A stretch of 64,000 bases of DNA from Promerops cafer. Taxonomy: Eukaryota > Chordata > Aves > Passeriformes > Nectariniidae. The DNA is taken from positions 267,873 through 331,872 of the forward strand of contig VZSE01008498.1 of the NCBI GenBank assembly GCA_013398275.1. The letters run 5' to 3'. Below the pieces are notes generated by a model. It saw only the letters and a program-made list of their open reading frames with translations. It made no database searches and was not told the origin of the DNA. Position numbers and translations under genes: made by a program. Positions 53,101 to 64,000 of the stretch are shown here, piece after piece. Within the stretch, counting starts at the first letter, position 1; every line of letters starts with the position of its first letter.

Positions 53101-53744
53101 AGTTTAGTGAAGGACAGAGAAAGGCCTCTGTTTCCTGATAAGAGCAAAGAGTACTGAATTTGTTATCTTACCGGATGTTTTGCCTTCTAAAAGGTGGGAT
53201 AAATAATGAGTTGTTTTGATTCTTTTGGATCCTTAATAAAAGAAGAAAAATTTTGGTTTGGTCAGAGAGAGAAAGTAACATTCTAAAGGAGGACTGCAAC
53301 ATAGCAGCTGTGTTACCTTGGAAACAGTGTGAACCTTCATCATGCAGGTTGCATTAATAAATAGGTAATTAAGAATACTTGTTACAAGGCATACATCATG
53401 TGGTATTGCATCAGACAAAGGGTGTATTACCCCAAACTCTAGCTCTACTGGGACAAACCATTAGCTAGTAAAATAAATACACAGGTTCAGTCATTTTAAA
53501 GAACATTAATAAATTAAGACAAATGAGGTTAGGAACTCACTCATATCAAGATTGCTCTGAAAGGTTGTCCAGCTCTGCTAGGCTGCCATATGTACAAATT
53601 AGGAAGGGAAAGGGGATGAGAAGAATGACACATTCTTTCGCTTCAATACAATACAAAAGTTGCAAACTCTGTACATGTTTGACTCAACACCACCGCTGGT
53701 TGACCAAGAAGCAATCCTTAGTATATGAAAAGCTATACCACAGG
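44180..53744. other. Intergenic DNA, no gene recognised
   Basis: About 9.6 kb of AT-rich sequence. It holds a degenerate ATATC-rich short repeat near 44.4 kb and a T17 run at 50750-50766. None of the short frames shows a known domain or splice-paired exons. Distal regulatory elements are possible, but I cannot detect them without comparison to other genomes. Confidence 0.55.
44414..44475. repeat. Degenerate short tandem repeat based on (A)GATATCAGTA
   Basis: Four imperfect repeats of a unit near AATATCAGTA / AGATATCAATA / AGATATCAGTA / AATATCACT within about 60 bases. The units are diverged and unevenly spaced. Confidence 0.55.
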
Positions 53745-54870
53745 TTAAACCAAAGGTCTTTCTAGTCCAGCACTTTATTCTTTCCACAAGTTTAGAGAAT
53801 GACTAAGAACAGGGCAGGGATTAATTAATCAATAAAGTAAAAACTGTCTTGAGGAATCAGAAGTTTAGAGCCTTTCTGAACTTCAAATACACTCAAAATA
53901 CTTTGGTCAACCTTGTTTAAAGGTTCTTCAAGAGCAATTGCTTTTTAAATCCTTCTAAATATTTAGCATCCAAAACCATCTCCATAAGAATGAGTTTAAT
54001 GAGTGTAAATCATGTGAGAAAGTAGTTTCTTGTGCTTGTTTTAAACCAGTAGCCCCATAGCTATTGTTTCATGAGAAACAGTGAAGAATAACTCCTATTA
54101 ACATGAATTTAATTTTATACATTGGTTGTTTCTTTTTCAACTGAAAACCCTGCTCAGTGAGCTCTCTTCATATAAAAGCTAGGATTTACACTTTTCTCTT
54201 TCTACTCTGTCCTTTTTGAAGGAATATTAAAAATGCAGGGTTGTATAGATACTGGCTGTACTATGGATTTATATAGCAGCAAGCTGTTACTTCTGTTTTT
54301 CCTAATGAGCTTATCACAGCTGTTTGATTACCCTTGAACACTGACTGAGATGGAGTTTTCAGAGGACTATTTAAAATGTCTCCAAGATCTCTTGCCTGAG
54401 AGGCTATAGCTAATTTATAGATCATCATGCCTGCATAGTAAAAGCTGTTTTCTCACCATGTGCTTTACTTTGGCTTTTAGCAAGATTAAATTTCAGGTGC
54501 CATTTTATCAGTGATTTAGTTACTACTCTGATATCCTTCTGCTATTTTTTCACATTTGATTCTAGTTTTAACTATAAGCAAATGAAGAGATTCTGATTTA
54601 AGAAGATACTGAGCAACACAGAACCCAACTCATAGTGGTTTCCCTCTATTTGAGAATTGCCCATTTATTCCTGTGCTTCGTTTCCCATCTACTAACTAGT
54701 TCATAACCTAAAAGAGGACTTCTTATGTTACCACATCACAGCAATCCTTCTAGCAGCAGTGAAGCATGTTTTATGATTTGGCAAAGCTCTCCGGGGGCAT
54801 AATATACTTACAGCCTGTTACCTGTTTTATTTCAGAAACTTCCTGATAAGTGCACCATTGCTACTTGAGT
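53745..54870 (-). repeat. Ancient CR1-superfamily LINE relic
   Basis: The plus strand is the reverse complement of a very old amniote CR1, of the kind abundant in turtles and crocodilians. Recognisable pieces run in order: a tail segment GTCTTTCTAGTCCAGCA, ATGGATTTATATAGCA, TCTCCAAGATCTCTTGCCTG, the reversed reverse-transcriptase segment around 54610-54640 (corresponding to the conserved GVPQGSVLGP region), then TTGCCCATTTATTCCTGTGC and CATCACAGC. It is far more diverged than the other CR1 copies here and has many indels. The right boundary is approximate; similarity fades between 54790 and 54870. Confidence 0.8.
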
Positions 54871-56180
54871 TTCATTGTATAGAAATGTATGCAGAGGCTT
54901 CTCTATTCTTGTGTAATGTCTCTGAAGAATTATCTTCCAATGAGTTCTGTGGAAGGCAGGAAATATTACATTCATTACCTTAAACGTAAAACATACACGT
55001 GTAATGTGTTGAGTGGCTGATATGGTGACACAGTTCATTAAAACATATTGTTCCACAATTTTGGCCTGTGATTCCAACATTATGAAGACAAACGAAGGGG
55101 TCTCATCCTTACCTCCACCAAGCAGGATCTGAGCTTCCCACAGGAGCATTCTTTGTTCATTCAAATGTTTCCTGAAAACTGCGGTCATCACGAGTAGAGT
55201 TGAGCCAAAGAATGAGGATTTTCATGTTGTGGTAATGGAGTTTCTTTCCATAGTAAACAATGATTTGGGAATTTTACATGAACATCTCAAGTATCAGACA
55301 TGGAAAAACAGTTGCTCTAAAATATTTTATTTTTTGAAATAATTAAGTTCTTAATCTTTGTCTGTACCAGAAGAGTTGAGCATTATATGTCCCACCCATG
55401 AAATATTAAAATTCAAGTTTCCAGACTGCAGTGCCTTAGTATTTAACTACAACATGAGAAGTTTAACCACCCAAAATTCAGGATCAGGTTGCCCAACATT
55501 TCAGCTACCCAACCACAACACATATGGTAGGATTTTCCAGGGAGAAAACTGGGAGAATCTAAGTTAGGATCCCTCCTCTCTGTGCTGATTTATACGGGGA
55601 ATGTACATATCTATCTGTGCGTGGATTTGGATAGTTTGAGTATCTTCTGAGGTGCAGAACAGAAGGCACACATGAAACTCTACACACAAAAAATCTCTAG
55701 TACAAAGGATTGTTAAAACTTTCCACAGGGTTAAACCACAAAAGCTAAAGGCTCAGTTTATACTTTTCAAAAACTCTCGAGTCTCCTCTACGTTTCAGGT
55801 CTACAATTATAAAATTACAAGAAGACTAGTTACATCTCTGGTATGCTGGGAAGATACACATTGTAACATAACTGAGGCACTTCTCTAAAACAGCAGGGAT
55901 GGCCGTAGAAGTGATTCTTGGGTCTGGGTTGACTGTACAGGATCCGCTTAGCTTGTTATGGTGATCTTGAGGTTACATCCTCTCCTTTAGGGAGATGTGG
56001 ACTTAAAGTATTTTTTTGTAAAGTCTAGATGAATGACACGACTGATGTGGTATGTTGATACACACTACCTGCTGTGGGTTGAGCAAGAATACTGTGTTCC
56101 TGAGTGCTTGGCACACCACCCAGCTCACGAGTGCGGGCATAACTGTCCTGCCGGTGTAGTGTACCACGGACAGTCACCTT
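54871..56180. other. Region between the CR1 relic and the CpG island, no gene recognised
   Basis: AT-rich, with a 119-codon minus-strand frame at 54832-55191 that has no family motif and partly overlaps the old CR1 relic. It may contain upstream regulatory DNA for the gene at the CpG island, but no specific site is clear. Confidence 0.5.
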
Positions 56181-56571
56181 CTCGCTGGTGACGGGGCACA
56201 GCTTGTGCAAGCGTCAGCCCCACGCTTTGTGGCTTGGGCAGCCCGCTGCCCGCCGCTGTCCCAGCGCGCATCCCGCCGCTGCTCGGGTGAGTGCCTGTCA
56301 TGTGGCGGGCGCGTCACGGGGGGCGCGGTGCGGCCGCCGGGGCCGGAGGCGGTCTCGGTGTGCGCTCTGCCCCCGCCACACGCGTGGGTCTGCACGCCCG
56401 CCCCACGCCCGGGCACCGTGTCCTTCGGGGTCACTCCCCGTGTCGCACGGCGTGTGCGTGTGTGTGCCGGCCGCGGGCACCATGCAGTCCGTGTGCGTGC
56501 TGTGCCTCTCCCCGTTCGCCCTGTGCCTCCGCGTGTGCGTGTGCGGCCCCCGTCCCTGCGCGGCCCCCGCC

Positions 56572-56909
56572 NNNNNNNNNNNNNNNNNNNNNNNNNNNNN
56601 NNNNNNNNNNNNNNNNNNNNNNNNNNNNNNNNNNNNNNNNNNNNNNNNNNNNNNNNNNNNNNNNNNNNNNNNNNNNNNNNNNNNNNNNNNNNNNNNNNNN
56701 NNNNNNNNNNNNNNNNNNNNNNNNNNNNNNNNNNNNNNNNNNNNNNNNNNNNNNNNNNNNNNNNNNNNNNNNNNNNNNNNNNNNNNNNNNNNNNNNNNNN
56801 NNNNNNNNNNNNNNNNNNNNNNNNNNNNNNNNNNNNNNNNNNNNNNNNNNNNNNNNNNNNNNNNNNNNNNNNNNNNNNNNNNNNNNNNNNNNNNNNNNNN
56901 NNNNNNNNN
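56572..56909. other. Assembly gap (338 N)
   Basis: A run of undefined bases inside the CpG island. The flanks are GC-rich with several long G runs on the minus strand and CGTGTG repeats, sequence that often fails in short-read assembly. The length given may be an estimate rather than the true size. Confidence 0.99.
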
Positions 56910-56952
56910 GGCGCTGCGGGGCCGCGTCCTCGCCCCCGGCCGCCCCCAAGAT

Positions 56953-56966
56953 GGTGCCCGGGCAAC
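56953..56966 (-). promoter_or_regulatory. RFX X-box-like palindrome
   Basis: The minus strand reads GTTGCCCGGGCACC: half-sites GTTGCC and GGCACC around CG. The first half fits the RFX consensus GTNRCC, and the second (RGYAAC) has one mismatch. It directly follows AAGATGG, the core of a YY1-type site, on the plus strand. Both lie in the CpG island just after the gap. Confidence 0.35.
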
Positions 56967-57200
56967 CGGCGCTGCCGCCCGACCCGACCCCAGCCCTCCC
57001 CGGCCGCCGCGTCCCGAGGCCGGGCTCCATTCTCCTCTGCGCTCTCCTTCCTTTTGTTTGACTTGTTTATTTTCCCAGCCGAGTTTGGCGTAAGGGCGGG
57101 CGGGGAGGTGGCCCGGCGCAGGGTCGGAGCGGTGTCCCCCAGCGCGGCCGCCGCAGGTGCGGGCGGGGGCAGGGGAAAGCTGAGGCTGCACATGCCGCTG

Positions 57201-60200
57201 TCCCTGCATGACAGAGTTCCGTTTTTAAGCTCCCTTTTCTGTCACATTAGTCTCCGTCTCCCGTGAAGTTAGCTTGGATAACTAAAGAATGAAAAACTGA
57301 GAGCCTCCTAAAATAAATGGGGAAAAATGTCATGCTTGCGATTATTACTATTACTTTTTTCACTACGAGGTGGGACAGCGGAAACAGTTACCTTTGTGTT
57401 CAATAAAATAACTTATGTTGCTATGTCCTACCTGTTTGACAAGCCCCAATTTATGCTGATACAGTGACAGGCCCAGGTCCTGCAATTTGTTGGGTGTGGA
57501 CAGGCTGACTTGCATCTGTGGAAGTCCCGAGGAAGGTCTGGTTTTGGTCTAGCTGTAGTGCAAAATTTTTAAGAGTTGGAGCCAGACAGTGGAGTTAATA
57601 GTGCTGTATTGGGATCTGTTGAAAGCAAAAGAGATTTCCTGTTAATGTTTTACTTTTTGTTACTCAACTTTGTCCTCTTAGTGGATGGACAAAGATGTGT
57701 GTCCAAAACTCCGCTTTTCAATATAAAGCAACACTGTGGTGATTTTAAAGAGAAGAAAATGCTATAGAGAGAACAAGTACAGGACTAGTTATAAAGCTCT
57801 TTACAGACCTTTAAAAAAACAAAAAGACCAAAGTCTGCTGTTACTTATATTAGGTGATCACAAGCAATAAGAACATGAGAGTGTCTGGGATCTTTATGTT
57901 CTGACAGTAAGTTTAAAGCATTTATAAGTGATAGTTGCATAAATGCCAGTGATGCTCTGGTGCTGACTCGTGTGTGGCTAAATCAGTCCTAGGACTACTG
58001 TAGCAGTACTTCCTGAAGAATTCAGGAGCTGGTCTAATTCCATACACTGGAGGCCATGCGTAGGTCTACAAGCTATAAATTACAGTGAACAAGTTTGGTA
58101 TGAACTGGAGACACACTCATCTCCATTAAGCTTGACTGCTTCAGCATAGACATAGAGAAGGCCCTTTGCTGTCATTTGGTTACTGTAGTTCAGTTCTAGA
58201 CGCACATTAGACTGTTATCTATTTCTTAGTTTATTTAGTCCTCCTGTAGTTTTGTTTAAGAAACAAACACATTTTGATACCTAAAACGTAGGACTAAATT
58301 CCATGACTAAAAATTGAAAGCTCCCTTCCCCCCTTTTTTACCCCCACACCTCTCTCTCTTTTTGTAGCGATAGTAGCTCCTTTTACTGTGTGTGATTTTA
58401 AGGTTTGTAATCTGAAATTGCAAAAGAGAGGTAATTGCTTATAAATCTTTGGGTCTAAAGCTGCCTGTTTTTTGTATTTGGAAACATTAAATCTTTGATA
58501 AGGCTAACAGCTGGAAATAGTGTGCATAATCTGTGCATGTCCAAGAAATTTTGCCTGTAAAAATGATGGAAAAAAGACAAACGTCACTTAAACAGTTCTG
58601 CCACAACACTTGGAAATTAATGTTAGTTTACTTTCAGCAGTCTTTTTTTAATACTGCTTTATTGTGCTTTGTCAATTGCCAGTTTTATTTTCTGTAAGTC
58701 TGTCTTTTTAAGCAAGTGGTTTATCATGAGACAGCTCTTAGGATAAGTAGCTTTTTTAGTTTACTCACTCTGTTCTGTTGATGCATGTAGTTGTGGTTTG
58801 GGATGTGGAATCTGATACAAGTTCTAAACAGATCAGTTGAAACTTGAGGCTCACAGAAGTTGATCTAACTATATAATGTTCAATAAATGAGTAGTTATCC
58901 ATGGGTTTGAGCATGATTGTCTGTTTGGCCTTCTGGATATTTGTTATGGGATGTGTTTACTCTGAATTGGAGCTCATTCTGTAACAGTCTGTAAGTGACT
59001 TTGTAGCTGGCACCTGCAGTGTATTTGTTAGCAGACAAATTAGTTTTACATTTACTTCATTTGAAAAAAACACAAGATTGTTTAACTGCATGATCAATAG
59101 AACCAGATGGCATGAATATAAATACAATGGAAAAATAAAGTGAAAACTGACAGAGTTCACTTATCATGGATTTGGAATGTTGTTCTTTAAAGCTCCTTAT
59201 CCGTTAGCCTAAATAATTTAAATGTAGTTAATGGTAGCTCTTGCCGTGTGGTATTGAAGTTGAAAGGCTTTCCTAGGTTATCCAACACTCAGTGTGCAGA
59301 GTAGCCTTTACAAGTCTGAAGCAATTACTGTAATTTGAATTATAATAAAGTAGTGTCACTTCTGCATAAATATTCCTTTAGCAGGCATATGCAAGATAGT
59401 CTGATTTTTGGATGAGGCAACTGAATATCATTACTGAAGCATAACACTTAATTTATAAGCATTAACTGAACGAATTGAAGGCCTCAAAATCAGTCTATCT
59501 GGATAGCTGCATTACTTCTTATTTTGAGAATTTCCGAGGCTTTGTTGTTTGTTACTAAAGAAATCCATTTGTTCTGCTTTAGCAGATCAGGAACAACCTG
59601 GTCTGGAAATGAGTGAGGTGATTCCTCACCTTTATGACAAGCGGAAGGAAACTGTGTTTTTCTGTTTCGTTGTTTTGAGGCAGTTTGTTGTGTGAGAAAG
59701 GTGTCAAGGGGCCTGGGCATTTGGAGTGTCTCCACTTAAGTCTGTAACTTTCTGTGGATTTATTCAGGTGTGGATACAGAGAGTAGAGCTGAATCTGAAA
59801 CAGACTCTTTGGCATAAGAACACTTGTGTCTAGTCTGAGACATTAGGGCATCTGGCTGCCTTTACTATGAAATTACGAGTAATTGTGTTCTCAGTTGAAG
59901 TACTGTTAGGAATAATTTCTTTTGGGATTTACTTGTTACATGTATATGGGAGGATAAAGCTTGTGTTTTAAGCAGGAGTTACGTGGATTTGATGGACAAA
60001 TGTGTCTCTGTAGTGTCATCTCATGTCATGCAAGACCTATTTTACATTAATTAATTAGAAATTAAATACTTACTGCCTGTGGTGTTACTATCCTGTCTTT
60101 TGAGTAAACTTGCAAAATGTTGTAAAAAATCTTAAAATCCCCATTTGCCCAAGGTAGTGGGAAATTCACGTTGTCTGCATCCCCCTCTCTGCTTTTTCCC

Positions 60201-63200
60201 TGAAAATACATGTAGGGAAAACACTTGTAGGGTTTTATCCTGCAAGCGTGTGTGAAGTCCTGGATCATCTGCATTTGAGCTGGGACTTAAATTTGAGTTT
60301 GTAACAACAATAAATGGAGCCCTAGCTGATGGATGTTGTTGCTTTTCTGAGCTGAACTGCTCTGTGCAAGTTGTTCTGTAGTCCAGGTATTTTTTAAAAC
60401 ATTATTTTGGCCTACTCCTGTTTCCTTTCTCAGTTGGGAAATGTATTGTGTTACCAGCCTGCATGAAGCATGCCTGACTTCTTGTGCTTGGGCACCGCCA
60501 GACTTCTTTTGGGGATTAGCTGCATTCCCTGTAGGTCAACAAAAAGTGTACTTTGGGGCAGTCTGGGGATTTTTTGCACTCAGGATCTTTATCAGGCTCT
60601 CCAATGCTGTGGTGTAATCTCTTTTCTTGAGTAGTTGCACAGAGCAGTTGCAGTCTGACTCCTGCCACAACAGAAAGACCCTTTCTTATTACCCGTGTCC
60701 CAAGCAGCAGGTAGCCATCAGATTGTAGTGCCACTTTAGGGGCTGATTTCACTGGCTCCCAGAGCTTGTGCTGGTCTGACTGCAGCTGTTATGGGAGGGT
60801 TTTCTATGTAAGCTGACAAAATGTGTTAACAGTGTATTGTGCTGTAGCACAAAAATCTCTGTGTAATATTTTTATTATTATTTTTTAAAATTTATAAATA
60901 TATTCCGGAGAAGCAGATTGTGACCTCTTAGAAGAATTGATGAAGGTGTCTTCAAACACAGTAATAACCTCCCTCTCCCTCTTTCTGAATTAGCTAACTA
61001 GTCTTTCACAGAATTTTGTGATTGACACATCTCCTTGAGGAGTTTTGGGGTAGTTAGCACTTCTAGTATTTGCCAGTTTTTCAGTGGTACCAGTCAAGGT
61101 GTTCAAGCAATGAATTGGGGCATTTTTTCCAGTATAAAAAATTAGTATATGGTTACTGAACAAAGTATATGACTATGGTTGTATGGGTATATCTGCATAG
61201 CTGCTGAGAGGGAAATCTGTCTTAGAGAAATAAACTGGGATTTTTTTAGTGTAAAAATAAGCCACACTCCTAATAAGCCATATTAGCCATGTTAAATAGC
61301 CTAACAGTAGACAGTATCTGAGAAGGAGAAAACAGCCACACACTTAGTTTAGTGTTTGTGAAGTTTGCTCAAATGGGAATTTTTTGTCTTCTTACTGGAA
61401 TTAGATTAACACCAGCTCCTCCACTATTTATTATTTCATCTTAGTGTGATTCTGTGGCCTGTCTATCCAGGGCTTTGTGTAGTGTTGTAATACCCTCCAG
61501 GATTTATTTGCAGAGTCTGTGAACAGGGAGACTCTGTTTTAAGGACCTGGACATACAGTATATTATGTTTCTTCTGTTGTTCTGCATCTCCTCTTTGAAT
61601 TTTGGAACCTTGCTTATAATTTGTTAGGAATTGTGGAAACCTTAACATTTCAAGGTGTTTTTGTACTATGGTGCTAATATTCTATTGAAGATTTTGCAAA
61701 ATAGATTTTACTGGAGATTGCGTTGTCCCTTCACTTGTAGGCTCTCTTTGTAGTAGGATGCAATGTAAAAAGGAAGAAATCTACTTAAACCCAACTTAAT
61801 TTAGTTCTCTGAAGCAAATTATGTTTTCTGTGCTAAACACTCAGTAGCTGCATATTTTACATTATTTAAATCAAGACATATGTTATTAGTCCTAAATAAA
61901 CTTGGAATTTAAAATGCCAAAAAGTCAGTTATTAGTAAATTCTGTTTTGGATTAAGGCACTAATCTGTTTTCTTAATCCTAAAATCTATGTAGCAAAAGC
62001 AATCACGTTTAAATGTAAGCTTTCTTTTTTCCTCCTCTCCTTCCTTCACTTTTTGCTGTTGAAACTTTTCCCCTTTAAGTATCATTAGTGCTCACTTAAA
62101 AAACAAATGAAAGTAAAAAGAAATAATCTTTTAAAATGTATATCCCTAGTTTCTTGGTAGGAAAATTTAAATTAAAGTGTACTTTCTCTTTGCTTAGTTA
62201 GTGGCTGATTAATCCTAACTGGTTTAATGACAGGCTGGTTGATTAGTTAGAATAGCTTTTGCTGTTGCCTCTAACACATCTCTGTTGAGAGAATGGAGAA
62301 GGCGTTTCAAACAGCTAAGTCAGACAAAGAATTTTAACAAGGTAGGAGAGAGGCTGAGAAATCCATCATTCTCTGCCCTTCAGTAATGCTTGCAGGGAAC
62401 ATTTGGAAGAAGACAACTTTGAACCTCAGGCTAAAATTGAAAAGGATGGTCTTGTGGTTAAGGAATTGGTTTGCACTGTGGGGGTGTGGATTCTGGTTGG
62501 AGAGCTGCCATGGACATTTCTCTTGTCCCCAGGCAGGTAACCCAAGCTCTTTGTTCCTCAACTGCTTGTGTCACGTGGTGTTGGGGCTGCTTATGCCTAT
62601 GCAGAGGATAAATTCATATAACGGTTAATAACCTAATGCAGAAGAGGCTTGATGATAACATAGGAAAAATCTGTTTGAAACAGATGAGACTTGAGCATTT
62701 TCACTCAGGCAGTATATTTGGGATTTGCGAGTGCTCTTCAGAGCTGAGCAGCAGTCTTGTACCAGAGGGAATGAAGTGACAGTCAAAATAGAGTGTGATC
62801 TTCCTTTCACCCAGATGTCACACTTAGCTCTCAGGCAGTGCAAAGAAGTAGCAGTTGGCACTAGCACTGAGACAGGCACTTGCCCTTCTCTGGGTCTTGT
62901 TATTACTGGCTCATTTTGCTTCTAGCTTTTTCAATGGTGATTTCTGTGCTTAGCAAGGCGATGGTAAGTGTGGTTAGAAGGAGCACACATGCACTCGCTG
63001 GCGTGTTTAAAAAGCCCCACCAATTTATGAATATGGATTTTGTTCATGTAGGAGAAGTGACAGTAGGCTGTTAAACTAAGAAATGTGCCTGGAGTAATTT
63101 CATGAGTATATAAGTATTCAAAAGTTTTCCCCACTCATTTTATATTTAAAACCAATTGTTCAGTAAGAACCTATTTGGTGTTTAGCTTCACCTAATACTC

Positions 63201-64000
63201 TTACTTTGTTCTTTATGATATATTTAATCACTGAAATTTCTAAGTGAAAAGGTTGCTAAAAATTTCCATAATGATGGCTTTTTAATGTACAACTATATTT
63301 GTTAAATATGTATTGTAATGAATGGTGAAAAAAGGTAGTGGATTTGGTTCATGGAAAAATGCCATTTGTTTACATATAATAAACTAATGCAACTTTATTT
63401 ACAATTGTCTCGGCATTGTGCTTTAGATTTTGGAGGCATTTGTGGATATCTTTCTGATATATTTGATTACTTTACTTTACTCTGTACGTAATACAGAGAG
63501 ACAAAGTTTGCTTAGTACTTAACTGTTGCATATAAAAATGTTGCCGTAAATGCTGTCTAAACGCTGCTGTACTTCACCTTCCGAGATGGCATTTAATTAG
63601 CAAGTAATTTAAAGCTGAAGGGTGGAGATTCTTAACTACTCAGTTGTATAGCACAAGCTATAGTATTTGCTGTGGTTTCTATTCTGTCTAGACTTGTGTT
63701 TCTCTTTGGATATTGATCTGAGAATTTATCTTCTGGTGATAGAAGATTCTTCATCATAGCCATGGGAGCAATTTCCCCAGAGTTAATCACTACTTAAAAA
63801 ACTGCCTGTTGTACTTAGTGCTTATCGGTCTTTAACTCTTCACTGACTCTCATGATGCTGGACTGAAGATACCTCTTACAGCATTTGGGCTCTATGTTCA
63901 TTATTTCTGGGCAGGCTAAGTGGTTATCTTTTGTCTGTGTTTGGAGTATCTAGACCAATGGAGTTTTCTTGCTGCAAGTCAGCTCTCCCAGTAACTTTAG
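57201..64000. other. AT-rich DNA right of the CpG island, no exon recognised
   Basis: If the island is the OSBPL10 start, this 6.8 kb would be the beginning of its first intron, which is very long in mammals. I find no CR1 or LTR copy and no coding exon. All frames are under 90 codons and lack known motifs. Confidence 0.5.

Larger units (their letters stand above)
56190..57200 (+). promoter_or_regulatory. CpG island, presumed OSBPL10 promoter/first exon
   Basis: Very GC- and CpG-rich DNA on both sides of an assembly gap, with AT-rich flanks. In human, OSBPL10 (an oxysterol-binding-protein family lipid-transfer protein) is the gene divergent from GPD1L, so its 5' end would be expected here, transcribed rightward. 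No OSBPL10 coding sequence is visible: the pleckstrin-homology start that should follow a low-complexity amino end is not readable in any frame, so it would have to lie in the gap or further right. The multi-hundred-codon frames across the island exist only because undefined bases hide stops. The strand is from synteny. Other possibilities are a different gene or an unannotated divergent transcript. Confidence 0.5.

Noticed and set aside
54832..55191. 119-codon minus-strand frame
   Set aside because: Its left end overlaps the fading edge of the old CR1 relic, and the rest matches no family I know. Judged a chance frame.
56287..56292. GTGAGT donor-like site in the second CpG island, suggesting a plus-strand exon end
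   Set aside because: A single consensus match in GC-rich DNA without a coding exon or transcript in support.
56174..57266. Very long open frames (199-353 codons) on both strands across the second CpG island
   Set aside because: They pass through 338 undefined bases, which cannot show stops, and the rest is GC-rich sequence poor in stop codons. No frame shows a recognisable domain.
58320..58366. Pyrimidine tract followed by TTTTTGTAG, resembling a splice acceptor on the plus strand
   Set aside because: The sequence after it does not translate into anything resembling OSBPL10 or another family and has no matching donor.

Overview
The window is vertebrate nuclear DNA, almost certainly from a bird. 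The evidence is a set of CR1 LINE 3' ends that finish in the avian ATTCTATG-type tail, a solo LTR of a common avian ERV type, compact introns, and one spliced gene whose protein is plainly vertebrate. Most short open frames are chance frames in introns or intergenic DNA, or fragments of CR1 reverse transcriptase.

The one gene that can be reconstructed fully is GPD1L (glycerol-3-phosphate dehydrogenase 1-like), on the minus strand. All eight coding exons were located by homology and splice sites: 32973-32921, 28217-28040, 27300-27160, 23424-23286, 22102-21990, 13977-13744, 13361-13255 and 10375-10279. They join in frame to an intact protein of 353 residues. A 3' UTR of about 2.9 kb runs to a polyadenylation signal at 7436-7431. 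The start lies in a CpG island at about 32.56-33.14 kb with a ZNF143-like ACTACA-N2-TCCC element. A CR1 copy begins about 110 bp beyond that element.

Layout: 1-7.4 kb is intergenic with a CR1 3' end at the left edge. From 7.4 to 33.1 kb is GPD1L, with a CR1 in intron 2, a solo LTR in intron 5 and a 50-bp tandem duplication in intron 1. From 33.2 to 35.6 kb there are three CR1 pieces. From 35.6 to 56.2 kb I recognise no gene, only a short CR1 at 44.0 kb and a much older CR1 relic of about 1.1 kb at 53.7-54.9 kb. At 56.2-57.2 kb a second CpG island surrounds a 338-base assembly gap. From 57.2 to 64 kb no exon is recognisable. In human, OSBPL10 lies head-to-head with GPD1L, so the second island may be the OSBPL10 first exon and promoter, transcribed rightward with its coding part hidden in the gap. 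This rests on synteny only.

The best leads are: (a) valine at the residue aligned with human GPD1L Ala280, the site of the Brugada-associated A280V variant; (b) a miR-210 seed match in the 3' UTR of this known miR-210 target; (c) the ancient CR1 relic near the presumed OSBPL10 promoter; (d) the gap inside the second CpG island. I found no clearly new multi-gene system.
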